DNA of 64,000 nucleotides. Source: Eutreptiella sp. 'Long Island Sound 2002' (taxonomy: Eukaryota; Euglenozoa; Euglenophyceae; Eutreptiales; Eutreptiaceae). This document shows positions 53,011-64,000 of this stretch, in pieces. The DNA lies in contig OZ038381.1 of assembly GCA_964036045.1 (NCBI GenBank), forward strand, positions 496,001 through 560,000, read 5' to 3'. The notes under the pieces are model-generated. The model was not told where the DNA came from. It saw only the letters and a list, made by a program, of their open reading frames with translations, and did not search any database. The translations under genes were made by a program, and so were the position numbers. Numbering within the stretch: the stretch's first letter is position 1; the number at the start of each line of letters is the position of its first letter.

Positions 53011-55750
53011 ACAAGGCAACACCTGAATGTAGCCGGAATGACGGCACTGAATAAGGAGCACTCCATTGACCTTTTTGTTGGTCCAATGGCACTCTTCGTC
53101 GTCGAGTTCACCAAGATGGAAAAAATCACTGGTGACTCTGTTAAAGAGGCGCTCCGGAATAGGATGTGGCCTCAGATGGCCGTGCTTCTTCGCGCTGGGT
53201 GGCGTCGCGACAGCACATTGGGCACATCCGGCGGCTACTTTCATACAATGAGTATATAGCCTTGAGCCGAACAACCTATGTTTAATCATCGACCATAATC
53301 TACGGCCATGTGCGTGGGGGGACTCCCATTTGTGCCACCAGTTTAACACTCGGGGGGCCAGGGCGTCTGGTACGCACAATCTACCCTCCATCCACAGCTT
53401 CCCCCCATCCAACGAATATTCCGCAAAAATTCCATCTTTGTGAGCATCTTTGGATTCGAGATTCTCAAAGACCTCTTTAAACATGGAATCATGCAGATAA
53501 TCGTTCATCCAGTCACGGATGATAAGGGAATCTTTCGGCAGGGGTGGAGTTTTGGCCGGATCTCGACGCTTAATGCCCTGAATCAACCGAAATCCACTTA
53601 CAGGTCGGGTATAGTCGAACCATTTCACACTCCCTGAGGAGGGATCGGTGACTTTCTCCCCGACTTTCAGTGATTTGGTGACGATCTCATGGGCATGCGC
53701 CGGATCTGAGAAGGCCGTGATGTCATGGCACGGTAATGCGTGCTGTTTAACAGCGCATTGCATGCATGCACGTCGAATGAGCTTTTTTTCTTCTTGATCC
53801 CACTCGATTACGACGTGGCGGTCCTGCTCCGTACCATGGATGTTGGTACTTTGCAGCCCCTCTGAAGCGGGGTAAGCCCATCGGCTCAGAGCATCCGCTA
53901 CCGTGTTGTGTTTTCCAGGCAAATACGACACATGGAGGTCAAACAGACTGAGAAATTCGTGCCATCTGGCCCGTCGACCAGCTGGGCTCGCGACAGTATC
54001 AATGTGTTCAGTGGCCCAATACTCCAGAGATCGATGATCCGTCAGGACCTCGACTCGATTGGTGCCAACCCACGATTGGTACTTTTTCAAAGCACAGATT
54101 ATGGCGTAGGTTTCTTGCTCACGCGGCGACCATTGCATTTGGCGTGGGGCTAGCTTCCGAGACCAAAATGCAAGAGGGTAATGATCACCTGTGGCTTCAT
54201 CAACCTGTTCAAGGACAGCTCCGATCGCGTACCTAGAAGCGTCGGTTCTTATGTAGAAGGGTCGGTCGAATTTCGGCACATGCAACGTGGCGACTTCGCA
54301 GAGGGCCGCCTTCAAGTGATGGAAGGCCTCCTCGCACTCGTCAGTCCACTTGACATGAACCTTTGAACCTGCCTTGCCCGCATCTCTCCCTACCTTCAGT
54401 AATTCAGTGAGGGGGGCAGCAAATTTGGCATAATTCGGCACAAAAGTGTGGTAAAAATTGCAACAACCCAGGAATCCTCTCAATTCCGTGATCGTCTCAG
54501 GGCGCTTCCACTTCTGAATAGCGACGAGCTTCCCTGGACTGGGTCGTCGGGTGCCATTCTCAAGGAGAGAACCACAAAATTCGACTGATTTTAAAAATAG
54601 TTTTCCCTTCTTTGGCCCACAAATCAGCTGATTGGCATCAAGAATGTCCAAAACCTGGTTCAGCTGCTTTTCATGTAGGGCCACCAGCTCGGCTTCGGTC
54701 AGTCCCTCCCCCTCTGTCGCGATGATTATGTCATCTATGTACACACTCACGAAGGCACGAAGCTCAGGATGGGCTGTAAAAAGCACATCCTCCATCATTC
54801 TTTGAAAAAACGAAGGGGCGTTCTTCAGGCCCATGGGCATGACCGTCCACTGGACTGGGCCACATGGCGTGCACATACAGGTGAGAGGTCGGCTGTCTTT
54901 CCTCAACGGCATTTGGTGAAAGCCGTGACGGAGATCCAGCACAGAAAACAAACGACCTCTTGCCCTCTTGGCGATTTCCTCCTCAATGAGGGGCAGGGGG
55001 TGTGAATCCGCCTTGGTTTCGGCGTTGAGGTTGCGAAAATCAACAACCATTCGCCAACCATCAATAGTGTTCTGGTCTGCAGGCGGTGGCTTCGGGACTG
55101 TGAAGGGTGCACAGCACCACTCGCTGGTCATACAACCCTCAAGCCAACCAAATTCCCTGAGATTTCTCTCAATTTTTTTTCTGAGTATCTCATGTTTCTG
55201 TCCATGGTTCTCATAAGGACGCTGTTTCTTCGCCTTGTACCCTTCACGAAGCTCGATGAAGGCTTCACCAAACTGCCCACGGACAGGGGGGTCCTTGATC
55301 AACTTCCCCGAAAGGGTTGTGTCCTTCCGTTCCTCAAAAATCTTGTCTCTTTTCTTGGAACACAACTCAGTGTCCACCTGATCGCCAGGAAATACTGTCG
55401 AAAAAACTTTGGCGATTTCTTCGGCCTTGGCAGGAAGAATCTTCTTACGGATGTCTCTAAAAAGGTCCGTATCAACTGCCTCTTGCAGATAGGTGGGTCG
55501 AGTGTCGACATTCCAGAGATTATTATCGTGATCCAGCTCCTCGAAAGGATCTATGAAAGCTTCCACACGGGGTTTTTCAGAAAAAAGTCTGAATTTGCGG
55601 CGCGAAGAAAATTTTTTTGTCGTCCGTGCGCCGTAGATTCTTTTGGATGTAGATCGTATTGGGGAAGAGGGAGACGAGGCGGATCCATTTGACGTTGGAT
55701 CACCTTGGGCATCTGACAGAAAAAATCAGAAAAAATAGATTCATCATCAG

Positions 55751-58737
55751 TGAAGCGGTACCCAGAACCCCATGGCGCGGTTAGGGCATACAACCGGTCT
55801 CCGGTCCACTAACCCCATGTACGGAAGGGAAGACCGGTCTCCGGTCCACTAACCCCATGTACGGAAGGCGCCCATTGACGTGAAGCCCCGCATCGGCAAC
55901 CGATGCACCGCCAGCGGAGATTTGCGTAGCAGAATATCAGGAATCAACAGGGTTTTTTTTTTCATATTGTTTCCGTCAATTTTTACGCTTCCGTTCTGAT
56001 ACTCACTATTTTGACTGCTGGCGGTTGGATCGCGACTTTACCGTAACCGCCAGTTTAACTGTTTATAATGGAAATTTTAACGCAATCCGTCACGAAGGCT
56101 CCAAAGCCTTCAGGAACTGCATGGACGCTTCCGCAATTTTCACATCTTACACTCGCAACCTTAATCCGAATTTTTCAGGATGTCGAAATCGAATTTTCGA
56201 CTTCGACATCCCCGCACTTGATTTGACCTCTTTCGAGCCGACCTACGTGCTTCCCTATGCACGAATCAACTTTCCTTTTATCTTGCCCTCCATTTGACTC
56301 AGAGATATGGGCAAAACAAAGTTGATTCGTGAGGCCACTTGTAAGGGTCATATCTCGTGCCGCTTGCGAGGAATGACAATAAGGAAACGTGGGATGTATT
56401 CACAATACTCCCGACGTAATTTAGGAAGCTTTATATGCCTTGCGTTTCCACACGTGCGCGCTAGTGTAATGGATCATGGTCAAGAGGGTAGAGTTTGCGT
56501 TATAACTCTTTGGCCATGACATTGCGTGCGTTAAGATAACCTTCGAGTGTAGCGCGCAAGTGTTGGTGTTGCATAGGAACTCTCCTTGAGTTCCTATGAG
56601 CGATTGACACAAAGTTATGCCCTTGGAGGGGCATGACATATCGTGGGGGGAGCTACCTTTTTGGGCAATATGTGGTATGTGCCATGTGTTGTGTTGCGTG
56701 CCCATTTGGCGGGTCTATCACTCCAACCAGAGCCCGCCAATGGACCTCATATTGTGCAAGCCCCTTCTCCATACTCCCTACGATCAATTACAAGCCTAAC
56801 CTTCGTGAAGGGAAGCTTGTGTGGTGATCCCGAAGCGATGCGTTGGGAGCAAGGTGTGTATTTTGCAATTTTCCATATTTTCATGTGCCCACTTGGGAAG
56901 TAGCGCTCGTAACCTTTCAAGGCGCCCCAAGTGGAGCACATATGTGGAATCGAAGGTCAATGGTGTCAAGTCATTGTGTTTAGAAGGATTAGTAATTGCA
57001 CGATCCAAGCCGAAGATATTATAATATAATTGTGCACCTTTCAATGCACCTTTGTGTGTCTTTGTGCCAATTTTGCCATTTTTGGCCCGTCATGATGTCA
57101 ATTGAGCGCAACGTTGAGATATACGGTCGCCACTTGACATCATGACCCAAGTATGTTATGAGGGTACATACTTCGGTCCCCAACATATCTTGGACCCGGC
57201 GATTAACTCCTCTTGGGCTTGGCATACCGTAGCCGCCATGTTGGCGATTTGGGACTATCCCAAATCGTGGGCTCACTTGGCGACCCTGCCATTCCCAAAA
57301 CCGGAGGAGTTGGGCGACGCCCAAAAGATATGTTGGACACATATGACTTGATACCAATCCTATGGCACACTCCGGTCCAAGTCGGGCATGTGCCTCATTT
57401 GCCCCAACCATGAGTGTGCGCATTTTTCGCCATTTTGAGCAATTTTCCACTTTTGCTGCCCGCCGTGCACTATGTTCTATTCCTCGTGCACGCCGGACGC
57501 ATGGACCAATGGACCATATATGACATGGGTGTTATGGGTAATGGTCCCCATGGTCCACACACCACGTGGGCGAAGCGGAGCCACCTTCGTTAAGGTGCTA
57601 GCCCAAAGTGAGTGTGGGCAATTTTGCAATTTTGGCATTTGTGGACCCAATTGGGATCGTCACCACGCCAAGTGGCATGGAGATCTTTGGGAGCCAAGAG
57701 CATGGGAGTCTCTGTTGGACTCCCGGTGGATCGCGTATGGAATGGCGGATCCGATCTCCAAGCCGGCGTGGAGATATACTATTGAGAGCACACCGAATTT
57801 TGGCTCATTTCAAGCAGCCAAAATGACCCAATTTTGGGACCCCAATTTCCCCCTTCCGTGTGGTCAATTGGCGGCCCCATTTCTCTAAGCCCATAGGGAG
57901 CCCGGACCTAAATTCAAGTTGTACACTCAGATATAAGTCCTAGGTCCTGCCTCCTACCCTGTGAGCCATTGGCCTTACCTTGGCCGGGTGAGCCACACGT
58001 GGGAATGACGCCAATTTTGGTGATTTTGGCATCATGACCCCACTTGACGAACACGTGGTGCCCTGATGCCGGGACCTCAGAGGAAACCAAGTTGGGTGAG
58101 GGCTCCAAGGAGTTCGTATTCGAAGGGCATAGGGTCAGTTGCCTCGTCCCTACCTCTGACGGGTCCGGACGAGGGGTCAATTTTGGAGTTTTTCAAGCTA
58201 ATATCAGTTTGGGCTGAAACAGCCCATTTTCAGCTACCAACTCCTGGGTGATAATGGCGGGGCCATATCTCTGGCTCAGAGTGGAGTTGGGACCTGCCGT
58301 TAGGGGAGCATAGGGAGCCACTGTCGGTTGACCTTGGAGCGCCTTGGTTCCCAGGAACTCGCCTGTGGCTAGGTGGGACACCTCTCCCATTGGCAGGGTT
58401 TCAGGGTCCGGACTGAGCAGGGCATGGGTTGTGTTTGAGCCCCCGCCCCCACCAGCCACTGAGAGGGTCGGACCTGGGATTGGGATACAAGTTAGGATAG
58501 AGTGTCTATTGTCCTGTAATGCCCTTACCCCAGTCCAGTCTTAACCCCATGTGTACATATCCTGATGTGTTGTTGTACATACCTTTGTTCCCTCTTTGCA
58601 GAGTGGCAAGGATTCTGAAACGCTTTGTCACATGACATGAGCGCATTGATGCCCCTGTGAGCGTAGTGCTTTGCCTGCCTGCTCACTTGCGCGTGTCCCG
58701 CAGCGTCCCGTGGCCGGCCCCCCACGGGAACGGGTCA
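55751..58737 (+). repeat. E1 copy 3 5' LTR
   Basis: 2987 bp, TGAAGCGG...GGGTCA. Relative to copy 2 it has a partial local duplication of ACCGGTCTCCGGTCCACTAA-type sequence near 55793-55870 and an inverted hairpin loop at 57102-57133. Confidence 0.92.
57089..57146. repeat. LTR inverted repeat with flipped 32-bp loop
   Basis: The arms GTCATGATGTCAA and its complement are as in other LTRs, but the 32-bp loop 57102-57133 is the reverse complement of the loop found, in LTR orientation, in copies 1 and 2 (for example 8069-8100). Confidence 0.9.
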
Positions 58738-58748
58738 AAAGCGTTTCA
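58738..58748 (+). other. E1 copy 3 self-priming primer-binding site
   Basis: AAAGCGTTTCA directly after the LTR, complementary to TGAAACGCTTT at 58616-58626. Confidence 0.75.
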
Positions 58749-59185
58749 CCGCCGCGGGGTTACCCAACCCTCGCGTGCCACTCGGGGCCACCAACCCCGA
58801 GCAGCGCGTCGCAGCAGCTCGCAGCTCGCAGCTCGCAGCGCAGCGCAGCAGCTCGCAGCGCAGCGCAGCGGCTCGCAGCGCCGCCCAGCGACAGCGCCGA
58901 GTTCGTCACGGAGCCCGCAGCGCCGACCAGAGCATCGCCCTGACCGCGCAGCGACCGTGAAAGAGGTGCACAGACCAGGACTCCTGCATCAGCCCCATTG
59001 GCCGACCCGGAGTCCCATCGGCCGACCAGCAAGGCCGCGTCAACCACCTCCACAACCACCGGCTGACCAGCACCAGCCGCACACCCAGCCCAGTGCTGCA
59101 GCACCCGCCTCAACAACCACCACCAGTTCGTTGAGTTGAACGAGTGCATACCAAGGACCTCAAGACCAACTACGCCCCCGCTGCC
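58749..59185 (+). other. E1 copy 3 leader
   Basis: Equivalent to 26898-27324, with a different arrangement of CAGCTCGCAGCG repeats at 58810-58880. No gene. Confidence 0.7.
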
Positions 59186-62100
59186 ATGGTGAATTGGCAG
59201 GAAGCGGGCAGGTTGTGGCCGCGGCCCCACCCCCATGCGGCACGCCTGCTGCGTGGGTTGGTCTGGGACCAGCACTACCGCCACAGCCACCCCCAGTGTT
59301 AAGGCGGCATGCCCGGGAGCTTCGAGCTCCGCGAGGACATGGGGGAGGACCGCCTGCGGGCAGTGGAGGAGTGGCTGCGGGCGGAAAGCTACGAGTGGCG
59401 CTTCCGCCGCAAGCGCTGGCGGACCTGGACCCGGCCAGACAGGCCCGGCAAAGGGCTGCGCCCCGACGGGATCGAGGAGGACGAGGACCCCAACGCCTAC
59501 CCGTCGGGCGCCTCGATCAATGTCTCCCTGTGGGACATGATCGAGAAGAAGTTCCCGGAACCAGGGAGCGAGCGCAGGCTGCAGGGCAGCAGCAGCGCGT
59601 CTCCGGCGAAGGAGAGGCGGTCCGCCGGGGACAGGAAGCGGGAGCGGAAGTGGCGGGAGTACCAGGAGTCCCTGGCCGCCGAAGCCGCCCAAGGCGCCAA
59701 GGGCGGAACCCCAGCCCCCAGTCCCCAACGGGCCAATGGTGGTCACCACCCCGGCCACGCCACCCTTGGTGACTTCATGGCAGTCGCCAAGCAGACCCAG
59801 GCCAAGCCCCGTCGGCTGCTCCTGAGGCCCCAGCAGGCCCCAGCAGGCCCCAGCAGCGACGTGGAGTCGGCCCACCGCGGGAGGATGCCGGCCGACCAGG
59901 CCAGCTCCAGCAGCAGCGCCGCTCCCGCCCAAAGGGACGTGGCGCGCGCCTGTGAGCGCGTCTGTGGGGCGCCCTGCAACCTTCGGGTTGCCCGGCAACG
60001 GGCCACGCAGCAGAACGCTGCCGTGGAGGGCGCCGTCGGCATCGCCCATGAGGAGGCCACCGAGTGGGGCAGACGCATGGACTACCACGCCTCGAAAGTG
60101 GCAGCCATCGCGGCCGGTCTCACGGCTGCGGCCGCCCATGAGGCAGTGGCTGCCCGGATCAGGGCAACCGACGAGGAGGCCCGCCGGACGCAGGAGGCCA
60201 TTGCCTGCAAGGAGGCCGAGGTGAAGGCGCTGGAAGAGGCGCTTGCCCAAGAGAGGGCAAAGAAGGAGGCGGAGGAAAGGGCCCACGCCGAAGCGACGGC
60301 TAAGGCCCAGGAGGACGCCGCCAAGAAGGAAGCCATCCAGGCCGCGCGACGGAAGGTCGCTGAGGAGAAGACCAAGACGGAGGCGGAGCTGGCGGCGTTG
60401 GAGGCGCAGAAGGCGCGGCTGCAGCAGGCCCGGGAAGCCGAGGCGGCTCGTGCTCGGGAAGAAGCCGAAGTGCGGGCTGCCGCAGCCACCGCCGCCGCAA
60501 TGGAGGAGGCAGAGGCCAAACTCCACCGCGAGACTCCCCCGGGAGGATCACGAGTGGAGACCCTTCGAAAGCTTTTCGAAGGGGACGCCTCCTCCAGGAT
60601 GACGCTGGATGAGGCGGACACGGGCAGCAGTGGGAGCAGTGGCACCACCGCCCATCGGCGGAGGAAGGGCAAGGGGAAGACCCCCGAGAGGCCGCGGAGG
60701 CCAGCGGGTGGACACCCCCATGACAGTGACCCCTTCTTCACCGCCAGTGACGGGGATGAACGAGGCCGCCGGCATCGCCAAGTGGTGGCTTGGACGGGCG
60801 GAGGAGGCGGAGACGTCCCCATGTCACCGGAAGGTGAGGATGAGGATCTCCCTCCTCCGTACCGGAGCTCGGAGTCTTCCGTGACCGAGACGCCCAGGTG
60901 GGGCGACATGGACGAGGATGACGACATGGACTTCGGCATCACGAGGAAGCGTCCATCCTCGGACCCACCGAGGCGACCCGGCAGAGACCCACCGGGACCC
61001 CCTGGCGGAGGACCATCAGGACCCCCTGGAGGACGCCCACCAAGTGGACCCCCTGGAGGCGGACCACCGGGCGGGGGAGGACCCCCTGGACCGGGCGGAC
61101 CCGGCGGAGGCCCTCCTGGAGGACCCCCTGGGGACCCCGACGACCCACCAGGGAACGGCGACCCGGATACCACCTGGCGGTGGATTGTCTACCTTCGCAG
61201 GAGAGTCCAGTTGCTCGAGCTGGAGGTAGACACGGGCAAGAGCAAGATGGCTCGCATCTCCACGGTCGCCGCGCGCGCGCAGAAGGAGCTGGACATCGCC
61301 AGGGCCGAGACCAAGTCGCTGACCAACGTCGTCAGCGGCCTGCAGGAGAGGCTGGACGCGCTGGAAGCCCGTGGGAGCGTCGGCAGCGACCACCCACCCC
61401 TGGAGTCTGGCTCGTCGGACGACGGCTGGGGACCCGGACCAGGTCCAGGCAGACCCCACGCCCCCGGCGGAGCCCCCAGGAGTCGCCCCAGCGCCAGTGC
61501 CCCCTCTCTCACCGCCCCCTCTCACCACAGCGCGGGCCGCCGCAACGAGCGCGTGCCGCCCGGCAGTGGCAGTGAGGAATGGCGCGATGAGTGGCTCAGC
61601 GCGGACTACCACAACCGCCGTGCTCCACCGCGGACGCCTGTACGCCCCCGACGCCCGGCACCAGCCCCGGTGCCAATCCCCAGGGCTGGAGGACGTTATG
61701 GTGGACTCAGGGATGAGGTCCCCAGAGGAGACGTGGAGTGGGATGTCGGCGAAGGTGAGGACCTGGATCTGGACCTGGAGGAGTTCGACATCAGCCCGCC
61801 GCGTGGTGTACGACGGGAGGCCGCTGAACTTAGCCGCCGGCGCCGTGATGAGGATGCGTACATGGATGCAGTACGGCGTGAACACTTTGGTTCAGCGTAC
61901 GTGGAGGAACCGCGGCGTAGCCACAGGGATTCCATGGAAGAGATGGACGTGGCGGCCGTGGGAGTCCGTGGGCGAGGCCGATGGGAACCTCGGTCGACCT
62001 CGCGGCCGGCGTTCATGGTCTCTAAGGCCGCGGACGCCGCCGTGTGGGAAGACTTGAAGGACATCAAGCCCCCCATGTACGATGGCAACCCCCTCAACCT

Positions 62101-63499
62101 CGACCGCTTCTTGGAGAAGCTGGACGATTGGGGGCTGACCGTCACTGAAGACCTTCCTCCCGCGGATGCAGAGAGGTACGTCTTCAAACGGTTCAGGTAC
62201 CGCCTGCCGGAAGTGCTCGGCGAGCTATACTTCATGGCGACCAAGGAGGGGAAAATCAAGACCCTCAAGGAAGCCAAGAAGTGGCTCAACGAGCAGGAGC
62301 GGGTGGACGCTCCGCAGGTGGCTGCCAAGCGCTGGAAGTCCATCAAGCTTGAGCATGATGGACGGGAGATCCGCCTAAGGGACTGGCGTGACTTCCGAGG
62401 GAAATACACCCTCTTCCGCCGCAACGTGGAGGATTGGAACGAGGGTGACGAGCAGGCTCGCCTGCTCTCCATGCTGCCGGAAGCATGGATCAAGAGGGTC
62501 ACCAAGGAGGAATCCAAGAGGGCCAAGTCCAACCACACGGTCAAGATGATGCTCCCCAAAGAGTATCACTCGAACGTGGTGGCTTTGGCGAAGAAGAACG
62601 TGGCCCGGGATGTCAAACGGCACTCCCTGCGGAACGCTCTTCTCATCACCGTCTCGGGCGATCGCGAGAAGACCGCGATGTGGCGCCTTGACGAGTGTGA
62701 GTTGAGCGGCCAGACCATCCGTCTGCAGCCCATCCCGGCGCGGATGAGCTGCGACGAGATCCTGGAGTGGGTTGGCGAGGAAGTACTCAAGGAGTACCGA
62801 AACCTCCACCACACCCGCGGGTTGAGGCCCGGCGACCGCGACGTCAACTACGTTGGCGAGGGACCTGGCGGGGAAGCTGCCATGGACCCAGCGGGGGCCG
62901 GCGGCGACGAGACTCTCGTCGACGATGACGACGACGATGAGCCCGCCGAAGTGGCCGTGTGTGCCTTCGTGGCCAAGAACCTGAACGCGGGGAGCAAGCC
63001 GGGAAACTGGAAGCCCCTGCAGCAGGGTTGGAGGAAGCAGGAGAAGAGGGACCCTCGCCGCATTGGCGACCCTCCGCTGTCCTTTGGGGAGTTCATACGA
63101 GCTCACCCTCAGGGCTGTTTCGTGTGTTATGGGAGGAAGCGAGGCTTCAACCATGACCACCGAACATGCCCCATCCACAAGGCCGACACGGAGGCTTACA
63201 AGAAGGCGCACGGGTCGAAGAAGCGTGCGCCCGCGGGCATCCGGGAAGCCAAGATGGAGGTGGACAAGGACGAGCTGGCCAAGCTGATGTCGTCGGTGGG
63301 GACCGAGTTGGCCAAGGAGATCCAGGAGATCAAGCGGAACTGGGTCCCCAGGTCGGACAACAAGAACAAGGAGAACAACCAGAATGACCAGAACAAGGAC
63401 AAGGACAAGAATAAGGGTAAGAAAGGGGGAAGGAAGAAGGGCGTCAACGACGTTGAGGCCGAGGAGAACACCCCCTCTTCCACAACCGACGCCCCCTAG
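59186..63499 (+). pseudogene. gag: E1 copy 3 gag, early nonsense codon
   Basis: The ATG at 59186 matches the gag start of copy 2. Codon 39 is TAA (59300-59302) where copy 2 has GAA, a single G-to-T change. The next ATG at 59309 re-opens the frame for 1396 codons, so a protein missing only 41 N-terminal residues could be made by downstream initiation. The coiled coil, Pro/Gly tract, capsid-like region, Cys/His motif and terminal TAG are all as in copy 2. The short coiled coil after the Pro/Gly tract is locally different (RRVQLLELEVDTGKSK). Confidence 0.88.
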
Positions 63500-63550
63500 C
63501 GGAGCCCCTGCAGCCAAGGGCCCCAGCTAGGGCGGTCGCAGGATGGTGAC

Positions 63551-64000
63551 GTGGGAAGCGCCGAACCATCCCAGTCGGGAGTCGATAAGCACAAGGGGAC
63601 TGCCGCGGGCGGAAGGCCCGGTCCGGCGCCCAGTCGCGGAGGCGGGGTGAGGGCAAGTGAAGGCACGAACCCTTGCACCCGTCCGTCCTTCGCGACCAAG
63701 AATGTGTTTGATGTACTACAGGATCTTTCCGAGAGTATCGGAGGATCACCCGGACCGCAGCTGGATGCTGCAGATGGGCAGCCTGAGCCCATTGTCCACG
63801 ACCTGCACCAGTCGCTTGTTGAGCTTCTGGAACGGCCGGAGATCCTGAGTTTGCACGCCGTGCGCCGTGTCGGTCGCGAGCGGCAGTTGCATCTTAAGGT
63901 CCGTGCCTTATGCGGGGAAGTGGAAAAGGTTTTCGACGTGTTGGTCGACACGGGAGCTCAAGTCAGCTTGGTCAAGGCTGGCCTACTTCCACCAGAGTGT
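63551..64000 (+). CDS. pol: E1 copy 3 pol, N-terminal part (runs off window)
   Basis: In frame with gag after the TAG at 63497-63499. It reads through the linker and the protease active site LVDTGAQVSLVKAG to the window end without a stop. Nearly identical to copy 2. The remainder should lie immediately to the right. Confidence 0.88.
   Translation, partial: MGSAEPSQSGVDKHKGTAAGGRPGPAPSRGGGVRASEGTNPCTRPSFATKNVFDVLQDLSESIGGSPGPQLDAADGQPEPIVHDLHQSLVELLERPEILSLHAVRRVGRERQLHLKVRALCGEVEKVFDVLVDTGAQVSLVKAGLLPPEC

Larger units (their letters stand above)
50243..55750 (-). pseudogene. pol: E2-B Pol-like polyprotein, broken by insertions and truncated by E1 copy 3
   Basis: Reads as the same protein as E2-A from the acidic linker before RT (55750 side) to the chromodomain and C-terminus (50243). 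RT, RNase H and the first part of integrase are in 53002-55566. The integrase core is in about 51069-51537, and the C-terminus with chromodomain in 50243-50995. Four lesions are visible: a 1473-bp insertion at 51538-53010; a 39-bp insertion with a 17-bp duplication at 51013-51068 (shifts frame); a net 1-nt deletion near 55710-55720 relative to E2-A; and insertion of E1 copy 3 at 55751, which separates the 5' part of the gene. Non-functional. Confidence 0.9.
55751..64000 (+). mobile_element. E1 copy 3 (5' part; continues past window end)
   Basis: Inserted in the E2-B ORF between CATCATCAG and, by comparison with E2-A, TACCACGC. Contains the 5' LTR (55751-58737), primer site, leader, gag with one nonsense codon, the UAG junction and the first 450 bp of pol. 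The LTR is the most divergent of the five, so this copy is older or of another subfamily. Confidence 0.93.

Overview
This window is eukaryotic repeat-rich DNA, almost entirely retrotransposons nested inside one another. The evidence is long LTRs, Ty3/gypsy polyproteins with C-terminal chromodomains, polypurine tracts, target-site duplications and probable splice signals. There are no bacterial operons, rRNA genes or CRISPR arrays. The host species cannot be read from the sequence. The style (GC-rich giant chromoviruses) would fit a streptophyte or green alga such as Chara, but that is a guess.

Layout. Positions 1-6215 are non-LTR host-like sequence. They hold one unrecognised minus-strand reading frame (1890-3080), short tandem repeats, and a 2.2 kb GC-rich insertion (3447-5642) with a 14-bp target duplication. 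From 6216 onward the substrate is a minus-strand array of a Ty3/gypsy family here called E2. Unit E2-A has an intact pol-like ORF (42913-47808). Unit E2-B (50243-55750) is broken by several insertions. They share a roughly 2.4 kb LTR-like region (47863-about 50229).

A second, giant family, E1 (about 17.1 kb, LTRs about 2.95 kb), is present three times. Copy 2 (plus strand, 6749-41048) sits in the left E2 LTR with a TTAC duplication. Copy 1 (minus strand, 9205-26382) sits inside the 5' LTR of copy 2 with a CTAC duplication. Copy 3 (plus strand, 55751 to beyond the window end) sits inside the E2-B ORF. Removing copy 1 restores a 5' LTR of 2956 bp, exactly the length of the 3' LTR of copy 2. Both LTRs of copy 1 are 2944 bp.

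E1 encodes a very large Gag (about 1435 aa: coiled coil, Pro/Gly tract, capsid-like region, variant zinc knuckle), then Pol (protease, degenerate Dam-like domain, RT, RNase H, integrase, chromodomain). Gag and Pol lie in the same frame, separated by one conserved UAG, which suggests stop-codon readthrough. Immediately after the LTR is an 11-nt sequence perfectly complementary to an 11-nt segment inside the LTR, the hallmark of Tf1/sushi-type self-primed reverse transcription. Only copy 2 has intact gag and pol. Copies 1 and 3 carry point lesions. One LTR hairpin loop is inverted in copy 3 relative to the other copies.
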